Assembly (NCBI GenBank): GCA_023423045.1
Contig: JAFAGA010000002.1
Coordinates: 1 to 46,277, forward strand
Source: Bacillota bacterium
Lineage (GTDB): Bacteria; Bacillota; Clostridia; Lachnospirales; Lachnospiraceae
Length of the DNA: 46,277 nucleotides
Direction of reading: 5' to 3'
Shown here: one piece after another, positions 18,422-26,324 of the stretch
Layout of the letters: each line of letters starts with the position of its first letter
Numbering within the stretch: position 1 is the stretch's first letter
The notes under the pieces: model-generated
What the model was told of the DNA's origin: nothing
What the model saw: the letters and a program-made list of their open reading frames with translations, nothing else
Database searches by the model: none
Translations under genes and position numbers: made by a program

Positions 18422-19297
18422 TTACTTGAGATGTTTCTCCAACATCTCAGCCGATTTTCCCTCGTTAGCATATTTTTGCATATCGTCCCGGTAACCGGGC
18501 AGCCGGCGCCACACGCCCTCGAGGGTTGCGCCCATGCCCCCGGCGCCGCTCAAATGAATGGTGACCTTTCGTTCCGTGGACGTATGCGCCGGGTCCGGCT
18601 CAATGTGAATGACATAGCGAATCTCCGTATCATCGGTTTGACTGCCCTGATGTGAAAGCTGTTCCCCTCCGGCGCCCCGGGCCTGTATGTCCAGATAGGT
18701 CTGCTTGCCCACAGCGATAAAGCCCCCCTCCCCGGCGAGGGATTCCTTTTCCGGCTGAATGCCGCTTTGTTCGTCAGGGGTAGTATAGTCGCCGAAAGGA
18801 TCACGTTCATAGCCGTCCAGCAGGTGCATGGTCAGGTTGTCACAGATGCCTTCACCGCCTGCCTCAAAGTCCATCTCCACCGGTACATTCTTCAAAAACT
18901 CCTTGAGATAATCCTCCGTGTCCAACGTGGTTTTCATCCAGAAGACTCCGGTATAAAGTCCTGAGGCCGAGCGGTTGTCGTTCGCATCAAACTTATCAAG
19001 GTACAGCTCGCATTCATAGTCGGCATAATAGTCGGGCGCCAATTCCTGCCGCCAGCTTCCCGAGGCTTCGATTACAAAGATACTGGGATCGTACAGGCTG
19101 TTTTTCCTGGCGTTATCTGAGGCGGATTGCCCCGAGGGGACTTCCTCCGCCCTATCCGGGATCGAAGCTCCGGGAAAGACGGTTGAGGTCTGCTCCTCCC
19201 GCTTTCCGCTGTCGGAGCTGACTCCGGCAGTTTGAGCACATGCGGCAAGGCAAAATAGCAGCAGCGCGGTGAGCAAGACGGCAAATCCCTTTTTCAT
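18422..19297 (-). CDS. Secreted lipoprotein, function unknown
   Basis: The 291-residue product starts MKKGFAVLLTALLLFCLAAC, a clear lipoprotein signal with lipobox LAAC, then a Ser/Thr-rich linker. GGGAGG lies seven bases before the ATG at 19297; an upstream in-frame ATG at 19315 has no site and would spoil the signal. The mature part holds a beta-rich region with many acidic residues and no recognised catalytic motif; a C-terminal segment (GMGATLEGVWRRLPGYRDDMQKYA) is predicted helical. It is the first gene of the - strand envelope cluster that ends with the giant SLH protein. Confidence 0.83.
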   Translation of the reverse strand: MKKGFAVLLTALLLFCLAACAQTAGVSSDSGKREEQTSTVFPGASIPDRAEEVPSGQSASDNARKNSLYDPSIFVIEASGSWRQELAPDYYADYECELYLDKFDANDNRSASGLYTGVFWMKTTLDTEDYLKEFLKNVPVEMDFEAGGEGICDNLTMHLLDGYERDPFGDYTTPDEQSGIQPEKESLAGEGGFIAVGKQTYLDIQARGAGGEQLSHQGSQTDDTEIRYVIHIEPDPAHTSTERKVTIHLSGAGGMGATLEGVWRRLPGYRDDMQKYANEGKSAEMLEKHLK

Positions 19298-19336
19298 TAC
19301 ATGACCTCCCTTCATTTTCCTTGTACAGATTTTTTC

Positions 19337-19744
19337 TCATTTCATCAGCATGACTATGCCGTACCGGATGTCCTCGTCCCCGCTTGGAAGAGGGAAGAAG
19401 AGAGCGCTGTGATAATCGTCGCGGACCGGGTAACTCCAACTTTTACAGAACAGCTCCAGCGGATAGGAGAGCTTGCTCAAAAGCGCGGTTTTCCTGTAAA
19501 ATACTCCTTCAACAGCCTCCAGCATGGCGAAGTTTTCATTTGTAACGCGGGCAAGAAAGTTGACGGTTCCTTCTAGAACATCTTCCTCCCGAAGATCGGT
19601 GTTTTCCATGAGCGTGTGATTTACCCTGTGCAAATAGCCGCCCATCTTAAACATGGCGACCGGACAGGGAAAAAGATTCAGCAGGGGTAAAGGGTCCTCT
19701 TCCGTCTGGGCAAGCGTCTGAAAGCGGATTGAGCGCTCAGTTTT
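19337..19744 (-). pseudogene. Remnant of a PAS-AraC regulator (PAS part only)
   Basis: The open stretch reads from just after a stop at 19745-19747 to a stop at 19337. Its translation aligns by eye with each PAS module of the adjacent 499-residue regulator: LLNLFPCPVAMFKMGG...VN matches LEHFPVPMEVFDQDG...VN, and the end YGIVMLMK matches YVIALFMMK. The match starts about 15 codons before the first ATG (19654), and no ATG, GTG or TTG precedes it in frame, while the AraC helix-turn-helix half is missing. I infer a decayed third copy, left behind when the envelope cluster or its flank rearranged. It is separated from the intact regulator by a terminator. Confidence 0.6.
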
Positions 19745-19762
19745 TTACAAATATAAGCATAC

Positions 19763-19798
19763 AAAAAAGGCCCTGCATCCACATTGACGCAAGGGCCC
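19763..19798 (-). terminator. Terminator of the tandem PAS-AraC gene
   Basis: On the - strand GGCCC(T)TGCGTC pairs with GATGCAGGGCC around a 6-nt loop, with one bulged T and one G-U pair, followed directly by six T. It lies 13 bases after the regulator stop and insulates the downstream remnant and envelope genes. Confidence 0.9.
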
Positions 19799-19810
19799 AA
19801 CCGTTCTTTG

Positions 19811-21310
19811 CTATTTTGATTCTTTCTCCATTTTTCTATACTCCAATGGGGTCATGCCTACTTTATTCTTAAAGAAGCGCGTGAAATTGTCGGGATACGC
19901 AAAGCCGCAGGAGAGGAAGGCTTCGGCAACGCTTAGATTTTGATCCCGCAGTGCAGCCTTCAGCCGGGCTATTTTAACATCCTGATAATAGCTGTACAGC
20001 GTCATTCCGGTTTGTTTTTTGAACAGACGCGCAAGATGCGACGGGCTTAAGCCGATGGTCTGTGCAAGCTTGTCGGCATCAAAGCTCTCGCGCCAGTGAT
20101 TTTCAAGATACTCTTTTGTTTTTGTGACCTCCGACCTGCCCTGATACAATCTGCTTGTCAGGAAAATGCTGACAACATAGGCTGACTTCACGTCCTCTAC
20201 AGTGACAGTAAAATTCAGAATATCGGTATAAATCGCCTCGGTATCATAATCGGCACTCCGGGAACTATACCATTCCCAGAAGCGCTCCAAAGGGAGCCGG
20301 ATATCCGATATCAGAACGACCTCTCCCTCGAATGTCTTGCGGATCTGCTCACGCAATCCAAACTGTTCATTCACCAAAGGGTCTCTGATCAAATTGTATT
20401 TTCCGAGAATCAGGGAGGGGTCCCCTACATTCCAGGCGCTCAGAACAGCTTCGTTGATGAAAATAATATCGCCGTTCTGCTTGAATATTTGCATGGGGAC
20501 AGGAAAAATACCGGCGATTTGAAAAAGCTGGCTCTCAGTTTTACACATGGGAACCATGCCGGATATCTTTTTCTGCGGATGTACCGGCAAATGATTTCTG
20601 TATTCCGTCGGTGTACTCCCAACCCTGCGTTTAAACACATCAGCAAACCGGCCGCTGTAATCTGTCCCGCACGAGGCAAACGCCTCGCGGACAGTGCATT
20701 TTGTATCATGCAAGGCTTCCTTGATTTTTTCGATTTTGCGCTCCTCATAATAGCGGTAGGGCGTGATACCGGTAAATCTTTTGAACAAGCGCACCAGATG
20801 ATCGGGACTTAGACCGGCAGCCCCGGCAATTTTGTCCTGGTCGAAATCATCAAGCCAATGTACATCAATATAGGCCTTTGCTTTCATAGCGTCCAGCCGG
20901 GCTTGATAGATGCGTTTCATCATAAATAGTGCGATCACATACGCAACCGAGCCGTTTTCTTCCCGGATGGGAAAACAAGTGATGTCCTGATAGATTTCAT
21001 TTTCCGCAAGCTCGCTTTTTCCGCCTTTATATCGGTTGGTAATTTCCTCGGCAGGAACCCTCATGTCATAAAAGGACAGAAGCTCACCGGCGAATACACG
21101 CCGCAAATAATCTGCCAAACCGAGCTTATGATTAAGGAATGAGTCTTGCAGAATATTGAATTTTCCCACAATTTCTCCTGCCGGTATACGGAAGAAGTCC
21201 ACAAACGCCTGATTGACGAACAGGGAAAAACCATCCTGGTCGAACACCTCCATCGGAACAGGAAAATGCTCCAGTACAGAAAATAAATCATGTTCATTCA
21301 ATCTCCCCAT
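19811..21310 (-). CDS. Double PAS-AraC regulator (two complete units fused)
   Basis: This 499-residue protein consists of two homologous halves. Unit 1 has a PAS-like sensor (about 10-135, FPVPMEVFDQDG) and an AraC double helix-turn-helix (about 140-240, LSPDHLVRLFKRFTGITPYRYYEERK). Unit 2 repeats this order (PAS about 263-389, FPVPMQIFKQNG; HTH about 395-495, LSPSHLARLFKKQTGMTLYSYYQDVK). Equivalent positions are offset by about 254 residues. A ~19-residue linker joins the units. AraC proteins normally have a single sensor and HTH region and dimerise, so this should act as a covalent pseudo-dimer (inference). It has its own promoter with a dyad and its own terminator. The ATG at 21310 has GGGAG about ten bases upstream. 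Target genes are unknown; the envelope cluster next door is a candidate. Confidence 0.9.
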   Translation of the reverse strand: MGRLNEHDLFSVLEHFPVPMEVFDQDGFSLFVNQAFVDFFRIPAGEIVGKFNILQDSFLNHKLGLADYLRRVFAGELLSFYDMRVPAEEITNRYKGGKSELAENEIYQDITCFPIREENGSVAYVIALFMMKRIYQARLDAMKAKAYIDVHWLDDFDQDKIAGAAGLSPDHLVRLFKRFTGITPYRYYEERKIEKIKEALHDTKCTVREAFASCGTDYSGRFADVFKRRVGSTPTEYRNHLPVHPQKKISGMVPMCKTESQLFQIAGIFPVPMQIFKQNGDIIFINEAVLSAWNVGDPSLILGKYNLIRDPLVNEQFGLREQIRKTFEGEVVLISDIRLPLERFWEWYSSRSADYDTEAIYTDILNFTVTVEDVKSAYVVSIFLTSRLYQGRSEVTKTKEYLENHWRESFDADKLAQTIGLSPSHLARLFKKQTGMTLYSYYQDVKIARLKAALRDQNLSVAEAFLSCGFAYPDNFTRFFKNKVGMTPLEYRKMEKESK

Positions 21311-21831
21311 TGGATTTCACGCTCCCTTTTCGCCTGCCGTGGTCGGCTTCACGGTGTCCTTTCTTATATTGATATAATCCATAACCATCCCCTGCAGATT
21401 TCTATATGCTATAGTATACTTGCTTAAGTAAAAATTTGCAAGATTGCGGATTAACTGTACGTTGATTTGAATTCGCTCCTAATTGAGATTACACCGGATA
21501 CAACAACATGCATCACAATAAATACCAACCATAGATATAGCATAATAAATTTAAATGTGGTGATCCGGGAGCAAAGGACGCAATGTTGTCTTCGGATGAA
21601 ATGGCTTCCATTATATCTGGAATAGATTAATTTAGCAAAACTGGAACATCTTTTAGGGAAGTTCGCTGTTATAATAAAGTAACCGTACGGGTTAAAGATA
21701 CTGGGATACGGACATGAAATTATGAAATTTGCGGAAGTAAAGGTTCCTGTAATTAGTTCATGAAAAAGCGTATCCAAAAAAGTGTAGAAGTCATTTCTTA
21801 CTTATTTGAATTGGAAGAAAGGGGATAAAAG
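21311..21831. other. Intergenic region with divergent promoters and faint coding traces
   Basis: About 520 bases separate the regulator from the methyltransferase gene. It holds the regulator promoter (21413-21441, - strand). Between about 21550 and 21760 the + strand shows short open stretches broken by stops (for example GAKDAMLSSDEMASIISGID then stop), which might be the worn remains of a gene, but I cannot identify a family. No RNA gene or repeat is evident. Confidence 0.4.
21413..21441 (-). promoter_or_regulatory. Promoter of the double PAS-AraC gene with internal dyad
   Basis: On the - strand TTGCAA (21436-21441) and TATACT (21413-21418) are separated by exactly 17 bases. The arms CTTGC and GCAAG form a dyad that spans from the -35 box through the spacer, suggesting self-control or another regulator. 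The leader would be about 95 bases. Confidence 0.65.
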
Positions 21832-22590
21832 ATGTTGAGTTATTATGGCAGATTATCTTCGGAAGTATATGATATGGATAAGCCGATTGGTCATTCTTTT
21901 GGAGATGTGGAATATTACAAGGAGAGATTAAAGTCTTGTACCGGGCCGATACTTGAGCCTGCAACCGGAACCGGCCGTATATTAATTCCGCTTCTGGAGG
22001 AAGGCTTGGAGGTGGATGGGTTTGACAGTTCAAAAGACATGCTGCAGATTTGCAGTAACCATTGCAAGAAAAGAGATTTGAAACCCAGGCTTTTTGAAGC
22101 AAAGATGGAGACATTTTCGCAAGATTCAAAGTATGCTGCAATTATAATACCTGCGGGAACCTTCCTTTTGCTGCATAAAAGAGAAGATTCAATAAAAGCA
22201 TTACAAAATTTTCATAAGCATCTGGCGAATGGCGGAAGGTTGATTGTAGATCTGTCGCTGCAAACAGATATTTCGATGGGTATTGTTTCTGCAAGAAGCT
22301 GGACATGCTCCAATGGAGATGTCATTACGTTAGAAAGTAAAGTTGTGGAGGTTGATTATATAAATCAGTATACGGTATCCCACGGGCGCTATGAGAGGTG
22401 GCGTGAGGGTGTGCTTGTACAAACCGAATTGGAATATTTCCCGTTGCGGTGGTACGGAGTGGAAGAGTTCAAATTAATACTTGAAAGCACAGGATTTAAA
22501 GATATTGTCATTTCATCAGGTTATAAATTTGGGCAATATCCTTCCAATCCGCATGAGGAAATTACCTACGAAGCGGTTGCTTCAAAATAA
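21832..22590 (+). CDS. Class I SAM-dependent methyltransferase
   Basis: The 252-residue product carries the methyltransferase_11/25-type Rossmann core: motif I ILEPATGTGRILIPLLEEG at about residues 41-59, an acidic residue after the next strand (DGFDSSKDML), a motif near AAIIIPAGTFLLLH and the post-core GGRLIVDLSLQ. An N-terminal YYGRLSSEVYDMDKP segment is typical of small-molecule methyltransferases in Firmicutes. AAGGGGATAAAAG precedes the ATG. It stands alone, convergent with the AGPS-like gene. The substrate is not evident. Confidence 0.88.
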   Translation: MLSYYGRLSSEVYDMDKPIGHSFGDVEYYKERLKSCTGPILEPATGTGRILIPLLEEGLEVDGFDSSKDMLQICSNHCKKRDLKPRLFEAKMETFSQDSKYAAIIIPAGTFLLLHKREDSIKALQNFHKHLANGGRLIVDLSLQTDISMGIVSARSWTCSNGDVITLESKVVEVDYINQYTVSHGRYERWREGVLVQTELEYFPLRWYGVEEFKLILESTGFKDIVISSGYKFGQYPSNPHEEITYEAVASK

Positions 22591-22632
22591 AATGAAATCA
22601 GGCCTTCTTAGATTCTATCTTGGAAGGCCTGA
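22585..22632 (-). terminator. Shared terminator between convergent genes
   Basis: TCAGGCCTTC (22598-22607) pairs with GAAGGCCTGA (22623-22632). On the - strand it is followed by TTTCATTTTATTTTG, so it best serves the AGPS-like cluster. On the + strand the stem follows the methyltransferase stop but lacks a T run. Confidence 0.7.
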
Positions 22633-22660
22633 AGACAATTCCTGTTACATTACGGGTTTC

Positions 22661-24391
22661 TTATGGTTTTAAAAATCTTTTTTCTTCTTCCTTTAAATCC
22701 AGTCCCAGGGTTCCACCCGGATTCATATTATATCCGGGATCAAAATAATTCTTAAGAGCCTTAAACACTCCATATTCCTTTCTGCCGATCTGGCCTTCCA
22801 GCCAGGGAGCAAACATTTTTCCGATTCCATGATGATGGCTCATGCTTGCACCGGATTTTTGAATAGCGTCAAGAATACTGCTGTGATATGCCTTAAAGCT
22901 TTCCGCATCATTCATCCTGGTAATAAAGATGAAGTAGAGGTTTGCTCCCTGGGGATAGCAATGAGACATATGAGTGGTTACGATGGTGCCCGGCAGCTTG
23001 TGGCAGACTTCCCGGACATCCCTGTGCACCTGTGCCATATTGGACCAGTTCACGCTGCATTCCAGGGTGTCGGTTATAACGCCGAAATCCATCAGGGCAT
23101 CCCTGAGGTAGGGGTCAGTAAAACGGCCTTTTTCCCAACTCTTTGTTACATAAGAGGTTAAGCTCATACCGCCGTACTGTTTTGCAATCCGTTTCATATT
23201 CCTGGCTACGTTTTTGGAAAACCCTTTCTCACCGTCTGTGAAGCCAAGGAACAGACAGCGTTCCATGTCTTTGTATCCCCGCAGATCAAAGACTTTTTGT
23301 AAAGGAGTTTCGTCCACATTGTACAGACGAAGCATTAAGCTTGTTTCCTCCGGGTCGGATAAACGAAAAACGGAAGAATATCCTGCCTCACACTGCATCA
23401 TTTCTCTGGCGGCCTCCATGGCTGTTTCCCAATTCTTAAAGATAAAAGAAAATCTCTTTCTATTTTCAGGCATATAGCGGAAGACTTTTAAGGTTACCTC
23501 TGTCAAAACACCAAAAGCACCTTCCCCGCCCATCATAATCTGGTTTAAGTCAGGACCGGTGGCTTCTCTTGGGTAGTGACTGGTCTGGATTGTTCCGATG
23601 GGAGTGGCGTATTTTTGTCCCATAACAAGATCGGAGATGCAGCCGTAATAGGTGCTGTTTTGACCGGCCCCCCTGGTTACCACCCATCCTCCGACACTGC
23701 TGTATTCAAAGGACTGGGGAAAATGTCCGCAGGTATAGGCTCTCTTGGCACCATACAGGGCAGGCGCCTGATTTAAAGCGGCTTCCAATTGGGGACCGGA
23801 CATTCCTGTCTGAACCGTAATGGTTTGGTCAATTTCGTTAAAGGAGAGCGCCTTGTTATACCGAAGCCTCATATCCAGCGATATGCCGCCCTTCACCGGC
23901 TCCACCCCTCTTGTGACACTGCTGCCTCCGCCGTAGACATAGAGGGGAATATTATGCCTGGTGCTGTACTCCACAATTTGTTCGATCTGCTCGGTGGTAT
24001 CCGGATAAACAACAACATCCGGCACACAGTCAACCCGTCTTTCACGAAGCCGTAAAGCGTCATAGCCGGTCTTTCCGTAAGCAACCGCGAGGCGCGGATA
24101 ATCCTCTGTGGTTACAAACCCGCCGCCTGCGATATTCTTTAATGCCTCGATATGTATCTGTTCCAAACCGCAGGGAATACCAAGCTGTACTTTGTCCATA
24201 CCGATATCGCCGGTGTATTGTCTGAAATCCTCATCCTTCATCTTAAAGGTTTCTTTCATCATCTTATACAAGGTCTCTTTTGGATATTTCACATAATTAG
24301 GGTCGCCCCAGCGAAAGATGGAGCGGTAGCTGTTGCCCGGAGCGGCTTCTTTCACCCAGTTTGGTTCAAATCCTTTATATGGCTTGCTCAT
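22661..24391 (-). CDS. FAD-linked oxidase, alkylglycerone-phosphate-synthase-like
   Basis: This 576-residue flavoprotein belongs to the FAD_binding_4 / FAD-oxidase_C family and is closest in pattern to alkylglycerone-phosphate synthase (AGPS), which swaps an acyl for an alkyl chain on dihydroxyacetone phosphate. Visible are the FAD PP-loop YVYGGGSSVTRG (about 152-163), SSVGGWVVTRGAGQNS, GGEGAFGVLTEVTLKVF, and near the C-terminus the His triad H519-H521 in SHHHGIGKMFAPWL, which matches the catalytic His run of AGPS. Other members oxidise D-2-hydroxyacids. The ATG overlaps the kinase stop (ATGA), so translation is coupled. It is the last gene of the redox/kinase cluster. Family placement is firm; the reaction is inferred, with an ether-lipid or phosphorylated polyol substrate plausible. 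Confidence 0.85.
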   Translation of the reverse strand: MSKPYKGFEPNWVKEAAPGNSYRSIFRWGDPNYVKYPKETLYKMMKETFKMKDEDFRQYTGDIGMDKVQLGIPCGLEQIHIEALKNIAGGGFVTTEDYPRLAVAYGKTGYDALRLRERRVDCVPDVVVYPDTTEQIEQIVEYSTRHNIPLYVYGGGSSVTRGVEPVKGGISLDMRLRYNKALSFNEIDQTITVQTGMSGPQLEAALNQAPALYGAKRAYTCGHFPQSFEYSSVGGWVVTRGAGQNSTYYGCISDLVMGQKYATPIGTIQTSHYPREATGPDLNQIMMGGEGAFGVLTEVTLKVFRYMPENRKRFSFIFKNWETAMEAAREMMQCEAGYSSVFRLSDPEETSLMLRLYNVDETPLQKVFDLRGYKDMERCLFLGFTDGEKGFSKNVARNMKRIAKQYGGMSLTSYVTKSWEKGRFTDPYLRDALMDFGVITDTLECSVNWSNMAQVHRDVREVCHKLPGTIVTTHMSHCYPQGANLYFIFITRMNDAESFKAYHSSILDAIQKSGASMSHHHGIGKMFAPWLEGQIGRKEYGVFKALKNYFDPGYNMNPGGTLGLDLKEEEKRFLKP

Positions 24392-25944
24392 ACGGCTTCT
24401 CTCCTTGTCAAATGTTTTATTTTTATATAGAGCGGCAACAGCCGCGGATAGATTCGCTTGTACACATATTTATAAAGCTTTTCATAGGTACAATGTTCTT
24501 CCATATCAGGATAAAACCTATCCTTAATATGTACCATATGGGAAATTGCCTCCTCATAGCTTTTAAACTCGCCCAATGCTACAAAGCCTGCAACGGAAGC
24601 TCCCAGTCCGGAAGCCTCATGGGTTTGAATCCGTATCACCGGAAGCCCGAACATATTGGCGGTAATCTGACAGATTTCATCGCTTTGGGATCCGCCGCCT
24701 GCCACATAGATTTCTCTAATCCTTTGTCCCGACCGGCGTTCCATGCTGTACATTCCGTCCATCAGAGCAAATCCGATTCCTTCGATAATCGCTCTGTAAA
24801 TATGAATTCTAGTATGAACATCCGAGAAGCCGATAATCGCCCCCTTTGCATTGGGAGTGACAATTCCCGGTGTCCAAAAAGGCTGTAAAACCAATCCGTC
24901 GCACCCGGGCGGAACTTCCCGGAGCCGTTCGTTCAGAATCTTCTCGGGATCACAGCCTCGTTGCTGTGCTTCCACACATTCCTTCATGGCAAATTCATGC
25001 TTAAACCAGGAAATCAGCCAGTAGCCGCGAAAAATTTCAATTTCCGGATTGTACATTCCCCTGGGTACTCCGGGATACGCCGGAAGAAAACGCTTTGGCT
25101 CAAAATATTTCCTTGTTGCAAACTGGACCGTCGCCGTTGTCCCGAAGGAGAGTGCGGCCTGGTCCTCGTGGATCACCGATAATCCCAGGGTCTCACAGCC
25201 TTTATCAGAGCCGGTTGCAATCAGGGGAAGCCCCTTGGGTATTCCGGATAATGCTTCCATCTGTTGCGTAATCAGGCCTATGGTTTCTTCCGTCTGAACC
25301 AGCTCACATAGCTGAGGCTTAGGTATATCGCACATACAGCGCTTTATATTTTTTTCTGACTGCCAGCTCATTTTTTTGTAGTCAAAGGGAATATGACCGA
25401 TCATATTGGCCGGACAATCCCTTAACTGTCCGGTCATTTTATAATTTAGGTAGGTGGGCAGCATCACAAACTTGCGGGTTCTTACCCAGAGCTCCGGTTC
25501 ATTTTCCATAATCCAGTTTGCGACGGAAACCTTATATTGCTTAATTAAGGTGGCCTCCATTCCGATTAGCTTCATTGCGGCTTTAATCCACCACTTAAAA
25601 GCTTTGACACGGTTTGCCTCCCGGCTGTCCAGCCACAATATGACATCCCGCAAAGGATCATTATTCTCATCCAGACATACCGAGGAGTCCCGAATGGCAG
25701 TCAGTGTTACCCCAATTACATCATCATAACCATTTGGACTTTTTGATTTTAGTTGAGTGGATATGGAGCATAAGGTATCAAAATAAAATTCGGGCTTTTG
25801 TTCTGCCCACCCCGGATTCCTGGAATAATACGGAGCCCCATACTTATGCTGAACCATGGACACGATCTGCCCCTGTTTATTCACCAGCATTCCCCGCATA
25901 CTCTGGGTCCCCAGATCAAAGGTTAATATCAATGGATTCTTCAT
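24388..25944 (-). CDS. FGGY-family carbohydrate/polyol kinase
   Basis: This 518-residue kinase has the two actin-like ATPase halves of the FGGY family. The N-terminus ILTFDLGTQSMRGMLVN gives the phosphate 1 motif, GSDKGCETLG and LSFGTTATVQF the middle region, and YVAGGGSQSDEICQITANMFGLPV the signature near the C-terminus with the catalytic-region GWAEQKPEFYF upstream. It is more like xylulokinase/ribulokinase-type members than GlpK (whose start is normally DQGTTSSR). AGGAGAGGGCATAG precedes the ATG; the stop overlaps the start of the AGPS-like gene. It probably phosphorylates the cluster's substrate before oxidation. Substrate unknown. Confidence 0.88.
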   Translation of the reverse strand: MKNPLILTFDLGTQSMRGMLVNKQGQIVSMVQHKYGAPYYSRNPGWAEQKPEFYFDTLCSISTQLKSKSPNGYDDVIGVTLTAIRDSSVCLDENNDPLRDVILWLDSREANRVKAFKWWIKAAMKLIGMEATLIKQYKVSVANWIMENEPELWVRTRKFVMLPTYLNYKMTGQLRDCPANMIGHIPFDYKKMSWQSEKNIKRCMCDIPKPQLCELVQTEETIGLITQQMEALSGIPKGLPLIATGSDKGCETLGLSVIHEDQAALSFGTTATVQFATRKYFEPKRFLPAYPGVPRGMYNPEIEIFRGYWLISWFKHEFAMKECVEAQQRGCDPEKILNERLREVPPGCDGLVLQPFWTPGIVTPNAKGAIIGFSDVHTRIHIYRAIIEGIGFALMDGMYSMERRSGQRIREIYVAGGGSQSDEICQITANMFGLPVIRIQTHEASGLGASVAGFVALGEFKSYEEAISHMVHIKDRFYPDMEEHCTYEKLYKYVYKRIYPRLLPLYIKIKHLTRREAV

Positions 25945-25964
25945 CTATGCCCTCTCCTTGCCTC

Positions 25965-26324
25965 TCATTGTTCCTTTAACAGACTGCTTGTTGCTATAAG
26001 ATTAACGCCTAATCCCAATACATTTTCAATAATGACAGCCCCGATGGAAACAGGTTCTGTTACCACTACCTTGTTAATTTCTCTCATAACGTCAGGGATC
26101 TTATCCTTTGGTATCTCCTGCGATACCCGGACAGGAAGCACGGGTGCCTTGGGAAAACAGGTTTTAACCGTAGAACAGAGGGTCCGCATGGGATGGGTCA
26201 TCTCATTTATGGCAAATTCTTCTCCACGCTTACACAGGTTCCCGGATACCTTGATTGTATCCCCTATTTCTTCGATCATCATGGAGCAGCTGTTGGGGCA
26301 GACAATACAGATAAGCTCTTTCAT
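25965..26324 (-). CDS. DUF1667 protein with Cys motifs
   Basis: This 119-residue protein matches DUF1667, which in Firmicutes accompanies GlpA-like and pyridine-nucleotide oxidoreductases. It has CIVCPNSC at residues 6-13 and a further Cys in NLCKRGEEFA, likely metal or iron-sulphur ligands, and a TEPV motif later. Its ATG overlaps the upstream oxidoreductase stop by four bases, and the kinase gene starts 20 bases after its stop. It should act as a small partner of the oxidoreductase pair, possibly linking them to an electron carrier (inference). Confidence 0.85.
   Translation of the reverse strand: MKELICIVCPNSCSMMIEEIGDTIKVSGNLCKRGEEFAINEMTHPMRTLCSTVKTCFPKAPVLPVRVSQEIPKDKIPDVMREINKVVVTEPVSIGAVIIENVLGLGVNLIATSSLLKEQ

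Noticed and set aside
21451..21777. A - strand frame of 108 codons in the intergenic region before the methyltransferase.
   Set aside because: No ribosome site, odd composition (Ile/Phe/Tyr-rich low-complexity) and no recognised domain; treated as chance.
22598..22632. The hairpin at 22598-22632 as a strong terminator for the methyltransferase.
   Set aside because: No T run on the + strand; called mainly for the convergent gene.
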